Source: Sulfuricurvum sp. (GTDB taxonomy: Bacteria; Campylobacterota; Campylobacteria; Campylobacterales; Sulfurimonadaceae). Taken from it: 64,000 nucleotides of DNA. The stretch lies in contig JAGXFL010000013.1 of assembly GCA_024637295.1 (NCBI GenBank), positions 124,001 through 188,000 of the forward strand, given 5' to 3'. Position numbers and translations under genes: made by a program. Under the pieces are notes generated by a model that worked only from the letters and a program-made list of their open reading frames with translations, was not told the origin of the DNA and did not search any database. This document shows positions 9,274 to 19,074 of this stretch, piece by piece (within the stretch, counting starts at the first letter, position 1; the number at the start of each line of letters is the position of its first letter).

Positions 9274-10717
9274 TGTTGTCATTATCGGTTCGGGAATAGC
9301 AGGTTTATATGCTGCGCTAAATCTTCCTAAAACACTTAAAGTATTATTGATCAATAAATCTCACCCATGGGAATGTAATACTTATTATGCCCAAGGGGGC
9401 GTGACTACAGCGTATGATGATGCGGATATTGACTTGCATATTCAAGATACTCTGGAAGCAGGCTCAGGTATGTGTGATGTAAATGCGGTACGCCTGATGA
9501 GTGAAAGTTCACAAGGGATCATAAAAGATCTTATTGCTCGAGGGTTCGTATTTGATACCGATAGTGATGGAAACCTTCTGTATACCAAAGAAGCGGCTCA
9601 TTCACGCAATCGGATCTTACATGCAGGGGGAGATGCCACAGGTCGCTATTTGCACCTCTTTTTACTTCAGCAAAATCCTCATCCGATGCTCTCTGATGCG
9701 ACTGTAGTTGATATGTTGATACGTGATGGTATTTGTTGCGGTGTTGAAGTCATCAGCGAAGGGAAACGGCGTTTGATCGAAGCTAGAAATGTCATCATTG
9801 CCAGTGGCGGTGTTGGATCGCTGTACGAGTATCATACGAATGCCCATACGATCAGTGCTGATATTCATGGGATTTGTTTGGAAAAAGGGATTGCCCTTGA
9901 AAATATGGAGATGATGCAGTTTCATCCGACTGTCTTTGTGACCAACAGCGGCGCACGCAAACAACTTCTTTCTGAAGCGTTGAGAGGCGAGGGGGCATGG
10001 ATTGTCGATGACAATGGCTATCGCTTTTTGTTTGAATATGATGAACGTGGTGAGATGGCGCCGCGTGATATTGTCAGCCGTGCGATTTTTGATTATAAAC
10101 AGCGGACATCCAGTCAGGTGTATCTTTCGTGTGAGCATTTTGATAAGGAGTATTTTCAAGAGCGCTTTCCCAATATTTATAAAGCATTACGTGATTTTGG
10201 GTATCACCTCCCTAAAGACCGTGTTCCGATCTCTCCAGCCTTTCATTACTCTGTCGGGGGAATTAAGAGCGATTTAGAAGGAAAGGTGCCGGGAGTACAA
10301 GGGCTTTATGTCATTGGTGAAGCGGCTTGTACTGGGGTTCATGGTGCAAATCGTCTTGCCAGTAATTCACTTCTTGAGGGGCTTGTATTTGCGGTAAAAG
10401 TGGCGAATAACATTTTACAAACACCAAGTTCTGGGTGTAATGAATCGTTTAATATAGGGGATGCTCCCCTTGAGATTTCAACTGATAAAGTTAAAAAAGA
10501 TTTGTTACGTAAAATTATGTGGGAAAAAGTTTCCATTGTTCGTACGACAGCCGGACTTCATAATGCTTTAGATGCTGTTGAACAAATGTTGAAGGAACCA
10601 GTAGGTCGATTATTACGATTACGTCTTTTGAGTGCTAAATGCATTATTGAGTCGGCTCTAAAGCGGACAGAATCGATAGGGGTTCACTATATCATGCATG
10701 AGGAAATCAAGAAATGA
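9230..10717 (+). CDS. nadB: L-aspartate oxidase
   Basis: 495 residues. It oxidises L-aspartate to iminoaspartate, the first step of de novo NAD synthesis, and belongs to the succinate dehydrogenase/fumarate reductase flavoprotein family. The N-terminal FAD-binding motif VVIIGSGIAGLYAALN, the family signature HAGGDATGRYL, and the C-terminal GANRLASNSLLEGLVFA are all visible. No nadA or nadC is adjacent here. The start overlaps the micro-lipoprotein gene and its stop overlaps nhaD by 4 bases (ATGA). Confidence 0.95.
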   Translation: MRNQSQIKGQPLRYDVVIIGSGIAGLYAALNLPKTLKVLLINKSHPWECNTYYAQGGVTTAYDDADIDLHIQDTLEAGSGMCDVNAVRLMSESSQGIIKDLIARGFVFDTDSDGNLLYTKEAAHSRNRILHAGGDATGRYLHLFLLQQNPHPMLSDATVVDMLIRDGICCGVEVISEGKRRLIEARNVIIASGGVGSLYEYHTNAHTISADIHGICLEKGIALENMEMMQFHPTVFVTNSGARKQLLSEALRGEGAWIVDDNGYRFLFEYDERGEMAPRDIVSRAIFDYKQRTSSQVYLSCEHFDKEYFQERFPNIYKALRDFGYHLPKDRVPISPAFHYSVGGIKSDLEGKVPGVQGLYVIGEAACTGVHGANRLASNSLLEGLVFAVKVANNILQTPSSGCNESFNIGDAPLEISTDKVKKDLLRKIMWEKVSIVRTTAGLHNALDAVEQMLKEPVGRLLRLRLLSAKCIIESALKRTESIGVHYIMHEEIKK

Positions 10718-12042
10718 CAACTCAGACGGTCGAAGCCGTTGCAGTGAACTTTGTCGGACATCCGTTTGGATGGTTGCTGCTTGCACTGTTTGTTGCGGGG
10801 TACTATTTTATTGCTACGGAAGAGAATTACCATATAGACAAGGCTAAACCGGCTCTTTTTACAGGGACTTTTATGTTCGTGCTGATCGGATTTTATTACG
10901 CGCTAGAAGGGTTGGACTTTACCCCTTTTGAACATGCAGTCGACCATTTGATTTTAGAAATCGCCGAAATTTTCTTTTTCTTATTTGTCGCGATGACCTA
11001 CATAGAAGCATTGATTGAACGGGGTGTGTTTAACGCACTTCGCGCAAAACTTATCACCAAAGGGTACAGTTATCGAGAACTTTTTTGGATTACGGGAACA
11101 TTGGCATTTTTTATCTCTCCGATTGCGGACAATCTTACCACCGCATTGATCCTCTCAACGGTTTTATTGACGATTGATGGCAAAGATAAGCAATTTTTGG
11201 TTCCCAGTGCCATCAATGTGGTCGTTGCAGCCAATGCCGGAGGGGCATGGAGCCCGTTTGGAGATATTACGACCTTGATGGTTTGGACGGCTGAAAAGGG
11301 GAGTTTTACAGATTTCTTGTACCTTTTCCCCGCCTCTTTTTTGGGATGGGTCGTAACCGCATATCTTTTGAGTCGATATGTTCCCAATCGGGATCCTCTC
11401 AAAGAGGGCGATCCTATTGCAGCTGAAAAAATTGAAATTCTCAAAGGTGGCAAAATGATTGTCGCTTTTGGGGCATTGACGATTGCATTAGCCGTTATTG
11501 GAAAACAGGTAATGCATTTGCCTCCGATGTGGGGCATGTTATTTGGTCTTTCATTGTTACAACTGTATATGTATTTTCTCAAGAAAAATCATAAGCAAGA
11601 TGTGAGTATTTTTTTAGCAATGAGTAAAATCGAGAACAATACCCTGCTTTTTTTCTTCGGTATATTGGCGGCAGTAGGTGCACTGCATTTTATAGGTTTT
11701 CTTGAATACGCGGCTAAACTGTATGAACTATTTGATCCGACGATTGTTAATATTGCCATAGGATTTTTATCGGCAATCGTTGATAATGTTCCGGTCATGT
11801 CAGCAGTTCTAAAAGCAAACCCTGTTTTGGATCAGGCTCAGTGGATGCTGGTGACCATGACAGCGGGTATCGGCGGATCATTAATCAGTTTTGGAAGTGC
11901 GGCAGGGGTCGGAGTTATGGGGAAAATGGCGGGGTTATACACCTTCTCATCTCATTTTAGACTTGCATGGACGGTATTGATCGGTTATTTTGTGTCACTG
12001 GGCGTATGGTATTTTCAATTCATTGTTTTAGGGTTTTATTAA
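10714..12042 (+). CDS. nhaD: NhaD-type Na+/H+ antiporter
   Basis: 442 residues with about 12 hydrophobic segments. It exports Na+ in exchange for protons across the inner membrane. The segment FFISPIADNLTTALILSTVLL and the later IVDNVPVMSAVLKANP match the two conserved polar helices of the NhaD/ion transporter superfamily. Its start overlaps the nadB stop (ATGA), so it is cotranscribed with nadB. A carbonic anhydrase and SulP transporter follow. If SulP is a Na+-coupled bicarbonate carrier, NhaD could supply the Na+ gradient; that link is inference. Confidence 0.92.
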   Translation: MTTQTVEAVAVNFVGHPFGWLLLALFVAGYYFIATEENYHIDKAKPALFTGTFMFVLIGFYYALEGLDFTPFEHAVDHLILEIAEIFFFLFVAMTYIEALIERGVFNALRAKLITKGYSYRELFWITGTLAFFISPIADNLTTALILSTVLLTIDGKDKQFLVPSAINVVVAANAGGAWSPFGDITTLMVWTAEKGSFTDFLYLFPASFLGWVVTAYLLSRYVPNRDPLKEGDPIAAEKIEILKGGKMIVAFGALTIALAVIGKQVMHLPPMWGMLFGLSLLQLYMYFLKKNHKQDVSIFLAMSKIENNTLLFFFGILAAVGALHFIGFLEYAAKLYELFDPTIVNIAIGFLSAIVDNVPVMSAVLKANPVLDQAQWMLVTMTAGIGGSLISFGSAAGVGVMGKMAGLYTFSSHFRLAWTVLIGYFVSLGVWYFQFIVLGFY

Positions 12043-12139
12043 GGGCTAAATATCTTTTTAGTGCCATGTTTTTGTATTAATAATTATTACTAATATATCT
12101 CTCAAAATTCATTTACCTAATCGTCGCTATAGTTTCTCC

Positions 12140-12433
12140 ATGAAATATTTAGCAATCATCCTATTTGCATTGGTGTTGAATTTATCAGCTTTAAATGCCA
12201 CTTTTTATTCGCATGAAGTTAAGACATTAACAGCTTCGAGTGTTGAAATGGGTAGCGAAAAGATGGATGGATCAGAATCAAGTGATTTGTATGATGACCC
12301 TTATTTTCATTTCGTTGGCTCTTCCTATATTCCTCTTGGTGCATCCACTTCTCATCTATGTTTTTCGTCTTTTTATGCATATGAAAAAATCGTTATCTTG
12401 CTCGAACCTCCGGAATCAAATCTTTTCGTCTAA
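12140..12433 (+). CDS. Small secreted protein, unknown
   Basis: 97 residues with a convincing Sec signal peptide (MKYLAIILFALVLNLSALNA), then a short polar stretch rich in Ser, Asp and Tyr and a hydrophobic C-terminal third. No family is recognised. The Shine-Dalgarno sequence is weak. It stands between nhaD and the carbonic anhydrase gene with about 100 bases upstream that could hold a promoter. A chance ORF cannot be excluded, but the signal peptide argues for a real gene. Confidence 0.5.
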   Translation: MKYLAIILFALVLNLSALNATFYSHEVKTLTASSVEMGSEKMDGSESSDLYDDPYFHFVGSSYIPLGASTSHLCFSSFYAYEKIVILLEPPESNLFV

Positions 12434-12477
12434 CCCCCTTAAATTTTAAAAATACAATTTTACTAAGGTAGATAAAA

Positions 12478-13122
12478 ATGATTAAAAAAAGCAGTTTGCT
12501 TGATGGCAATGAAATGTTCAAAAAAAGTTATTTCAAAAAAAATGAGAAAGAGTTATTGGATCTGGTCCATAACGGCCAACATCCCAAAGCTTTGTTTATC
12601 GGTTGTGCCGATTCGCGTGTTGTCCCTAATTTGATCACACAAACCAATCCTGGAGAATTGTTTGTACTGCGAAATGTCGGAAATCTTGTTGCACCGTACA
12701 AACCGGATGAAGATTACCATTCGACGGCGGCTGGGATCGAATACGCGGTGACCGCGCTGGAGGTTTCGGAAATCATTATCTGCGGGCATACCCACTGCGG
12801 TGCTATTGCATCCCTTTTTAAAGAGATTGATGAAAAACCGTTTGTTCACACAAAAAAATGGCTGACATTGGGAAATAAGGCCAAATCATTAGCCCTTCTT
12901 GCTCTGGGGAAAAATGGGGACAAAGAAGAATTACTGCGATTGACTGAAAAACTGTCGGTTATTTCCCAAATTGAGAACTTGTTGACGTATCCCTATGTGA
13001 AGGAACAAGTGGATGCGGGAACCTTGCATTTGCATGGGTGGATGTACGACATTGAAAATGGAGACATTGAATATTACGATCCCGATGAGTATGCGTTTAA
13101 ATCACTCAGCGATGTTAGTTAA
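12478..13122 (+). CDS. Beta-class carbonic anhydrase
   Basis: 214 residues. It interconverts CO2 and bicarbonate with a zinc ion. The ligands and catalytic dyad are all present: GCADSRVVP supplies Cys43, Asp45 and Arg47, and ICGHTHCGA supplies His104 and Cys107. There is no signal peptide, so it is cytoplasmic. A SulP transporter starts 9 bases downstream, a pairing found in autotrophs that take up inorganic carbon. The ATG at 12478 follows AAGGTAGATAAAA. Confidence 0.95.
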   Translation: MIKKSSLLDGNEMFKKSYFKKNEKELLDLVHNGQHPKALFIGCADSRVVPNLITQTNPGELFVLRNVGNLVAPYKPDEDYHSTAAGIEYAVTALEVSEIIICGHTHCGAIASLFKEIDEKPFVHTKKWLTLGNKAKSLALLALGKNGDKEELLRLTEKLSVISQIENLLTYPYVKEQVDAGTLHLHGWMYDIENGDIEYYDPDEYAFKSLSDVS

Positions 13123-13131
13123 GGATTTGAG

Positions 13132-14700
13132 ATGATAAACACAACTTTTTTTAAAGAAATCAAAAGTGATTTGCCCGCGAGTATCGTTGTCTTTTTTGTA
13201 GCATTGCCTTTATGTTTAGGCATTGCGTTAGCTTCAGGGGCACCTTTGTTTGCTGGAGTCATTGCCGGTGTGATCGGTGGGATTGTCGTAGGTATGGCGA
13301 GTGGTTCGCATTTGGGTGTTAGTGGTCCTGCTGCGGGATTAGCGGTAGTCGTTTTTGGTGCTATTACGACATTGGGTTCATGGGAAGCATTTTTGGCAGC
13401 GCTCGTGCTTGCAGGACTGTTTCAAATAGCGATGGGGTATGCTAAGGCGGGTTTTATTGCCTTCTTTTTCCCTACATCCGTGATCACGGGTCTCCTAAGC
13501 GGTATTGGGTTACTCATCGTTTTAAAACAAATTCCTCATGCGCTTGGATACGATTTTGATTACATCGGAGATGAGTCTTTTTTAGAAAACAACGGCGATA
13601 CAACGCTTTCAGCGATTATCGATGCATGGAACTATATGACGCCAGGTGCGATCATCATTGCATTGGTTTCCATAGCACTTTTAATTTTGTGGGATAAGAT
13701 ATTGCTGAAAAAACATCGTGTTTTTCAATTGATCCAAGGACCTATCGTAGTGGTTTTTTTTGGTATTTTGATGAACTATCTGTACCAAAACGGCGTGCTG
13801 AATTTTACCCTTAATCCAGATCAGGTTGTGAATCTGCCGCTGGTATCAAATTTTGCTGAATTGATGCATCAATTTACGTCACCTGATTTTTCATCTCTTA
13901 GCAATCCTGAAGTGTATAAAATAGCTGCCGTATTAGCCATTGTTGCCAGTTTGGAAACATTATTGTGTGTGGAAGCTACGGATAAACTTGATCCCTATAA
14001 AAGGGTGACTCCTACCAATCGTGAACTCAAAGCACAAGGATTGGGAAACATGATTTCAGGTTTAATCGGAGGTTTGCCGATTACGCAAGTCGTCGTACGA
14101 AGTTCTGCTAATATCACATTTGGGGCAAAGACGAAGCTTTCAGCGATACTGCATGGTATTTTCTTGTTGATCAGTGTTGTGACGATCGCCAATTTACTCA
14201 ACATGATCCCCTATGCAAGCTTGGCAGCCATCTTGATGTTCATTGGATATAAACTGGCACAGCCTTCCCTTTTTAGGACAATGTATCGTTTGGGTTGGGA
14301 GCAATTTGTCCCTTTTAGTGTGACTGTTTTAGTGATGCTGGTGAGTGATTTGTTGACAGGTGTTTTGTACGGTCTCGCCGCTAGTATCTTTTTTACGCTT
14401 CATCACAGCTATCGTAATTCATTTCACATGAAAGACGTTATCGAAATAGAAGAGGGACAAAATGTTCATCATATTGTCTTGGCAGAAGAGGTCTCCTTTT
14501 TTAACAAAGCCAGTATCATTGAAATGCTGGAAGCTATTCCAGAAAACTCCAAGGTCATTATTGATTGTTCAAACTCAAAATCGATCGCCTATGACGTTGT
14601 CGAATTTATTCACAACTATCCGATGCATGCAAGATTAAAGAATATTACGGTCGAAACGATCAATTTCATTGCACCAAAACTTTCGGTACAAGGGCATTGA
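13132..14700 (+). CDS. SulP-family anion transporter, probable bicarbonate carrier
   Basis: 522 residues with about 11 hydrophobic segments and a C-terminal STAS domain (about 430-522, including VIIDCSNSKSIAYDVVEF). The family signature region near the N-terminus (DLPASIVVFFVALPLCLGIA) is clear. SulP proteins carry sulfate, bicarbonate or other anions. The carbonic anhydrase gene 9 bases upstream favours bicarbonate, as in BicA-like systems. Sulfate remains possible because the sequence alone does not decide the substrate. Confidence 0.9.
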   Translation: MINTTFFKEIKSDLPASIVVFFVALPLCLGIALASGAPLFAGVIAGVIGGIVVGMASGSHLGVSGPAAGLAVVVFGAITTLGSWEAFLAALVLAGLFQIAMGYAKAGFIAFFFPTSVITGLLSGIGLLIVLKQIPHALGYDFDYIGDESFLENNGDTTLSAIIDAWNYMTPGAIIIALVSIALLILWDKILLKKHRVFQLIQGPIVVVFFGILMNYLYQNGVLNFTLNPDQVVNLPLVSNFAELMHQFTSPDFSSLSNPEVYKIAAVLAIVASLETLLCVEATDKLDPYKRVTPTNRELKAQGLGNMISGLIGGLPITQVVVRSSANITFGAKTKLSAILHGIFLLISVVTIANLLNMIPYASLAAILMFIGYKLAQPSLFRTMYRLGWEQFVPFSVTVLVMLVSDLLTGVLYGLAASIFFTLHHSYRNSFHMKDVIEIEEGQNVHHIVLAEEVSFFNKASIIEMLEAIPENSKVIIDCSNSKSIAYDVVEFIHNYPMHARLKNITVETINFIAPKLSVQGH

Positions 14701-14847
14701 TTTTATACTTTAGCGAGCGATCGTCTCGCTGGAGCATACGAATATGAGAAAAACCTATACCTAAAATTAAACTACGATGAGGTATGATTTCATCCATATA
14801 AAGGATTTTTATTCCCCTTCAAAATATCTTCATCCAAAGGCTCACCC

Positions 14848-16392
14848 GTGAAAGAAGTCAGCATCATTATCCTCGATTTCGGCTCTCAATACACGCAACT
14901 TATCGCGAGACGTTTACGTGAGGACAAAGTTTATTGTGAAGTTTTACCGTATCGTACTACTGTTGATGTCATCAAAGCCAAGAACCCAAAAGGGATAATC
15001 CTCAGTGGCGGCCCATCATCGGTATATAACGAAGATGCCTATACCGTAGATCTTGGAGTTTACTCTCTTGGTATTCCTGTTTTGGGTATTTGTTACGGAA
15101 TGCAACGCATTGCGGTCGATTTTGGTGGTTCGGTTATCCGAAGTGATCATCATGAATACGGTCAAGCAGAGCTTACTATCGATTTGACACAAAATTCTCT
15201 CCTTTTTCAAGGGTGTGAGGACGAGCGAAATGTTTGGATGAGTCATTCGGACAAAGTGGACGTGCTTCCAGAGGGCTTTGTCTCTATCGCACACTCGACT
15301 AACTCCCCTTATGCCGCTATCGCGCATGAAGAGAAGATGGTCTATGCAATGCAGTATCATCCTGAGGTTCACCACTCTGAAGAGGGGTACTTGATGTTAC
15401 GCAACTTTGCCCTTAACATCTGTGGAGTGACTGAAAAATGGGACATGGGACATTTCCTAAAAGAACAAATTGTCAAAATCCGCGCACAAGTGGGTGATGG
15501 AAAAGTTCTTTGTGCGCTTAGCGGCGGAGTTGATTCTTCGGTGGTTGCAGCATTGTTGTATGAAGCTATTGGTAATCAGCTTATCCCTGTGTTTGTAGAC
15601 AATGGCGTCTTACGCAAAGGGGAGCGTGAATCGGTCGAAAATATTTTTAAAGTTCACCTCAAAGTCCCTCTCGTCGTTGCTGATGCAGCAGATTTGTTTT
15701 TGGACAAACTAGCCGGCGTTACCGATCCTGAAACCAAGCGTAAAATCATCGGGCACACGTTTATCGAAGTGTTTGAGGCGGAAGCTAAAAAACACGAGGG
15801 GATCAAATTCCTAGCCCAAGGGACACTCTATCCCGATGTCATCGAGTCAATTTCCCCTAATGGTGCATCGGTAACGATTAAAAGCCATCATAATGTCGGT
15901 GGATTGCCCGATTGGATGGATTTTGAACTTATCGAGCCATTACGTGATTTGTTCAAAGACGAAGTAAGACGTTTGGGTACTGAACTGGGATTACCGGATT
16001 ATCTCATCAACCGTCACCCTTTCCCAGGACCTGGATTGGCCATTCGTATTATGGGCGAAGTGAATCGTCCTGATTTGAGTATGTTGCGTGATGCTGATGT
16101 CATCTTGCTCGATGAGCTCAAGGCCAGCGGATACTACACTAAGACTTGGCAAGCTTTTGTCGTCTTACTTAATGTTAAATCAGTCGGTGTGATGGGTGAT
16201 AACCGTACGTATGACAATACCGTTTGTGTTCGTGTTGTTGAAGCGGTTGACGGTATGACAGCAACATTCGCTCATTTACCTCATACTCTACTTGAGCGTA
16301 TCAGTCGTCGTATTATTAACGAAGTAGACGGTATCAATCGTGTTGTCTATGATATCAGTTCTAAGCCTCCTGCAACAATCGAGTGGGAATAA
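14848..16392 (+). CDS. guaA: GMP synthase (glutamine-hydrolysing)
   Basis: 514 residues from a GTG start. It converts XMP to GMP using ATP and glutamine. The class I amidotransferase domain has the nucleophile Cys in LGICYGMQ and the His/Glu pair in QYHPEVHH. The ATP pyrophosphatase domain has the P-loop [13 protein letters not shown], and the C-terminal dimerisation domain ends in the expected PATIEWE. No riboswitch was recognised in the 147 bases upstream. The 3' end overlaps the hemD reading frame. Confidence 0.97.
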   Translation: MKEVSIIILDFGSQYTQLIARRLREDKVYCEVLPYRTTVDVIKAKNPKGIILSGGPSSVYNEDAYTVDLGVYSLGIPVLGICYGMQRIAVDFGGSVIRSDHHEYGQAELTIDLTQNSLLFQGCEDERNVWMSHSDKVDVLPEGFVSIAHSTNSPYAAIAHEEKMVYAMQYHPEVHHSEEGYLMLRNFALNICGVTEKWDMGHFLKEQIVKIRAQVGDGKVLCALSGGVDSSVVAALLYEAIGNQLIPVFVDNGVLRKGERESVENIFKVHLKVPLVVADAADLFLDKLAGVTDPETKRKIIGHTFIEVFEAEAKKHEGIKFLAQGTLYPDVIESISPNGASVTIKSHHNVGGLPDWMDFELIEPLRDLFKDEVRRLGTELGLPDYLINRHPFPGPGLAIRIMGEVNRPDLSMLRDADVILLDELKASGYYTKTWQAFVVLLNVKSVGVMGDNRTYDNTVCVRVVEAVDGMTATFAHLPHTLLERISRRIINEVDGINRVVYDISSKPPATIEWE

Positions 16393-17050
16393 GCGAAAGA
16401 TTTTTCTTTTGCGTCCCATCTATCTTATCTCAAAAACTTCCTATGATAATGCTATAGACGTTATTCATATCCCTATTCTTTGTATCAAATATTTACAACC
16501 TAAAATCGATTTTTCGCTTTACGATGGAATTATTGTGACCTCAAAAGAGGGGGCAAGAGCGTTACAAAGCTACGATATCGATTGGAAAAAACTAGACATT
16601 CTTTGCGTTGGTGAATCAACGGCGAGTGAGATAGCTGCGATGGGTGGATGTAATATTACAGCAGCATCTGGTTATGGGGATTCAATTTTAGAGGTCTTGG
16701 AAAATCAATACAATCGTTGGCTTTATATAAGACCACGAGCTATTGCCTCATCATGGCCACAAAAAGCTCGTCTTATGGGTAAAAAAATCGATGAAGTGGT
16801 TATCTATGAAACAACGTGCAATGACGATATGGAAAAAATAAATATAGCAAAAAATAGTGTACTTATTTTTACGTCCCCATCAAGTATTGAGTGCTTTAGT
16901 AAGCGTACGCAGATTTTACCGACACATGATGTTGTTGTCATTGGGACAACAACCCAAAAAGCACTTCCATTTGGTATAAAATCGGTTTTAAGTTCACAAA
17001 CGAGTATTGATTCTTGTATACTGAAGGCTCGGGAAATAGCCACATCATGA
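16349..17050 (+). CDS. hemD: Uroporphyrinogen-III synthase
   Basis: About 233 residues; it cyclises hydroxymethylbilane to uroporphyrinogen III in haem synthesis. HemD is poorly conserved, but the layout fits: IFLLRP near the start, [11 protein letters not shown] at the end of the first half, [12 protein letters not shown], a second domain with [11 protein letters not shown], and [12 protein letters not shown]. No ATG lies close to IFLLRP; the first in-frame ATG options (16340, 16349) fall inside guaA, giving a 44-base overlap from 16349. A non-ATG start nearer the guaA stop is possible. Confidence 0.85.
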   Translation: MISVLSLLQQSSGNKRKIFLLRPIYLISKTSYDNAIDVIHIPILCIKYLQPKIDFSLYDGIIVTSKEGARALQSYDIDWKKLDILCVGESTASEIAAMGGCNITAASGYGDSILEVLENQYNRWLYIRPRAIASSWPQKARLMGKKIDEVVIYETTCNDDMEKINIAKNSVLIFTSPSSIECFSKRTQILPTHDVVVIGTTTQKALPFGIKSVLSSQTSIDSCILKAREIATS

Positions 17051-17082
17051 AGTTTTATTATCCATATTAAGCTTTTTGAGGT

Positions 17083-17088
17083 TATAAT
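17083..17088 (+). promoter_or_regulatory. -10 box of the 6S RNA promoter
   Basis: A perfect TATAAT sits 7 bases upstream of the first paired base region of the structured RNA. The T/A-rich stretch before it fits Campylobacterota promoters, which rely on the -10 region more than on a -35 box. Confidence 0.6.
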
Positions 17089-17094
17089 TATCTC

Positions 17095-17285
17095 TACCTG
17101 GGCGCAGCGAGTAATCGCATTTGAGGGTTCTACATATACACTGAGTGGTATCAGTAGTCACCTTGGTGTGTCGGTGGTCTCGTTTGAGCGCGTAAGTGCG
17201 AGAGATTGCCGCCGGATGGGTGCTCGATCTGCTTAATTACGCTTTGAGAACCAAAGCTACTGCGAAAACGCCCGCCTGGGCTTTT
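17095..17285 (+). ncRNA. ssrS: Probable 6S RNA
   Basis: About 190 nt with no reading frame and strong self-complementarity: GGGCG near the 5' end pairs with CGCCC near the 3' end, CGCAG with CTGCG, GGTTCT with AGAACC, and an inner arm GGTGG-TCTCG with CGAGA-CCGCC capped by GCGC-GTAA-GTGC. A long, interrupted hairpin with an unpaired middle is the shape of 6S RNA, which binds RNA polymerase. The 3' end (GCCC-GCCT-GGGC then TTTT) looks like a terminator. Size, promoter position and the location just upstream of purD fit; from memory 6S RNA lies near purD in some relatives. A purD leader is the alternative. Confidence 0.65.
17270..17285 (+). terminator. Terminator at the 3' end of the structured RNA
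   Basis: A 4-bp GC stem (GCCC/GGGC) with a 4-base loop is followed directly by TTTT. It ends the probable 6S RNA before the purD start at 17357. The stem is short, so some read-through into purD is possible. Confidence 0.5.
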
Positions 17286-17356
17286 ATAGTTTTACAATGC
17301 CAAAATAGTATTTTGGTTTTTTAGAATTATAGTATTTTTATTCAAACGGGGTGTAT

Positions 17357-18625
17357 ATGCGTGTAATGGTGATCGGCAGCGGCGGGCGTGAGTTTTCTAT
17401 TGGAAGAGTCTTGACGCAAGACAGTGCAGTGGAAAAAGTCTATTTTGCTCCGGGTAACGGTGCTACACCGATGCTAGGTGAAAACGTCCCTCTCAGTGAT
17501 TTCAATGAGTTGGCAAAATTTGCTCTTGATAATGCTATTGATCTTACGATTGTAGGGCCTGAGGGGCCATTAAGTGAGGGGATCGTTGATGTTTTCAAAG
17601 CAAAAGGATTAGTGATCTTTGGTCCAAGTCGTGCCGCGGCACAGCTTGAGGGCTCAAAAGTCTATATGAAAAACTTTTTAGCCAAGTACGGTATCCCTAC
17701 AGCACGCTATATCGAAACAGGCCATATTGAAGAGGCCTTTAAATTTATCGACACTCTCCCTCTTCCTATCGTGGTAAAAGCCGATGGATTGTGTGCAGGT
17801 AAAGGGGTTATTATTGCTCTGACATACGATGAAGCAAAAGTAGCCGTTTCGGAAATGCTTAGCGGTAAATCGTTTGGCGATGCCGGCAGACGTGTGGTTG
17901 TTGAAGAGTTCTTGGATGGCTATGAGCTCTCGATGTTTGCATTATGTGACGGAAAAGACTTTATCCTTCTTCCTGCAGCACAAGATCATAAGCGTCTTTT
18001 AGATGGTGATGAAGGACCAAATACAGGTGGGATGGGAGCGTATGCACCTACACCGCTTGTAGATGATGTGATCTATGAAAAAGTGAAAGAACGTGTCGTC
18101 CGTCCTACACTTAAAGGGATGCAAGAAGAGGGGGCACCGTTTGAAGGTGTTCTCTTTATTGGGATTATGATTGTCAATGGTGAGCCAATTACGCTAGAGT
18201 TTAATGTCCGTTTTGGGGACCCTGAGTGCGAGATCTTGATGCCGTTGCTCAAAACACCTGCTAGTGAGCTATTTTACAAAGCGGCAACGAAACAGCTTGA
18301 TACGCTCAATATCGAATTTCATGATAAATATGCCGTGGGAGTGGTGATGGCGAGTAAAAACTACCCGTATGACAACTCGGTACCTGCCGAGATTGTGGTA
18401 GATGATATTCATCATGATGAAATTGCACAAAATACCCACATAGCTTATGCAGGGGTGAGTTTAGAGGATGGAAAGCTTTACGCCAACGGTGGACGGGTTC
18501 TCGTTTGTGTCGGTGTTGGAGACAGCATTAAAAGTGCGCGTGACCGTGCGTACATGCTTTGTGGTCAAGTTCATTATGCCGGTAAGAAACTGCGTACCGA
18601 TATTGCCTATCAAGCGCTTCGCTAA
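17357..18625 (+). CDS. purD: Phosphoribosylamine-glycine ligase
   Basis: About 422 residues, ATP-grasp fold; it joins glycine to phosphoribosylamine in purine synthesis. The N-terminus MRVMVIGSGGREFSIG, the ATP-grasp segments VVKADGLCAGKGVI and QDHKRLLDGDEGPNTGGMGA, and the C-terminal GGRVLVCVGVGD all match. The canonical N-terminal motif GGREHA here reads GGREFS. The ATG at 17357 is chosen over the GTG at 17351. Its stop overlaps the start of the RDD gene (TAATG). Confidence 0.96.
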   Translation: MRVMVIGSGGREFSIGRVLTQDSAVEKVYFAPGNGATPMLGENVPLSDFNELAKFALDNAIDLTIVGPEGPLSEGIVDVFKAKGLVIFGPSRAAAQLEGSKVYMKNFLAKYGIPTARYIETGHIEEAFKFIDTLPLPIVVKADGLCAGKGVIIALTYDEAKVAVSEMLSGKSFGDAGRRVVVEEFLDGYELSMFALCDGKDFILLPAAQDHKRLLDGDEGPNTGGMGAYAPTPLVDDVIYEKVKERVVRPTLKGMQEEGAPFEGVLFIGIMIVNGEPITLEFNVRFGDPECEILMPLLKTPASELFYKAATKQLDTLNIEFHDKYAVGVVMASKNYPYDNSVPAEIVVDDIHHDEIAQNTHIAYAGVSLEDGKLYANGGRVLVCVGVGDSIKSARDRAYMLCGQVHYAGKKLRTDIAYQALR

Positions 18626-19074
18626 TGAATGAACAGCTCGATGACATCTTAGATCGTGAACATCTGACTATTGCATCTGCAAAAGCGCGTTCAGCAGCTT
18701 TTGCCATTGATGAGATACTGATTTCGACACTGCTTTTAATTGTCCTTTGGAACAACATTGCGCAAGCAAATTCAATGGAAGCGATCATTGTGCTAACAAA
18801 TCACTTTATACTTGAATTTATGGCAATCAAAATTATGTATCAAACGTTTTTCACGATGCAATATGGGGCTACATTAGGAAAGATCGTGATGAAGATCCGT
18901 GTCATCGAAGTGAAAACCTTGTCAAATCCCTCTTTTTTTTCGGCTTTTAATCGAGCTGTCTTTCGTATAATCAGTGAAGCGCTTTTGTATTTTGGATTTA
19001 TATGGGCTTTTTTAGATCCGTATCGACGCAGTTGGCATGATCTGACAGCTAAAACGGTGGTTGTAAATGCGTAA
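18625..19074 (+). CDS. RDD-family membrane protein
   Basis: 149 residues with three hydrophobic segments. The family features are visible: KARSAAFAIDEILIS at the start (Arg and Asp of the RDD motif) and a middle segment YGATLGKIVMKIRV, ending with FLDPYRRSWHDLTAKTVVV. RDD proteins are small inner-membrane proteins, mostly of unknown role. It overlaps purD by one base and lptD by 8 bases, so it is in one operon with both. Confidence 0.88.
   Translation: MNEQLDDILDREHLTIASAKARSAAFAIDEILISTLLLIVLWNNIAQANSMEAIIVLTNHFILEFMAIKIMYQTFFTMQYGATLGKIVMKIRVIEVKTLSNPSFFSAFNRAVFRIISEALLYFGFIWAFLDPYRRSWHDLTAKTVVVNA

Noticed and set aside
14712-14730. AGCGAG/CTCGCT dyad after the SulP gene as a terminator
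   Set aside because: A 6-bp stem with no T-run following; insufficient evidence.
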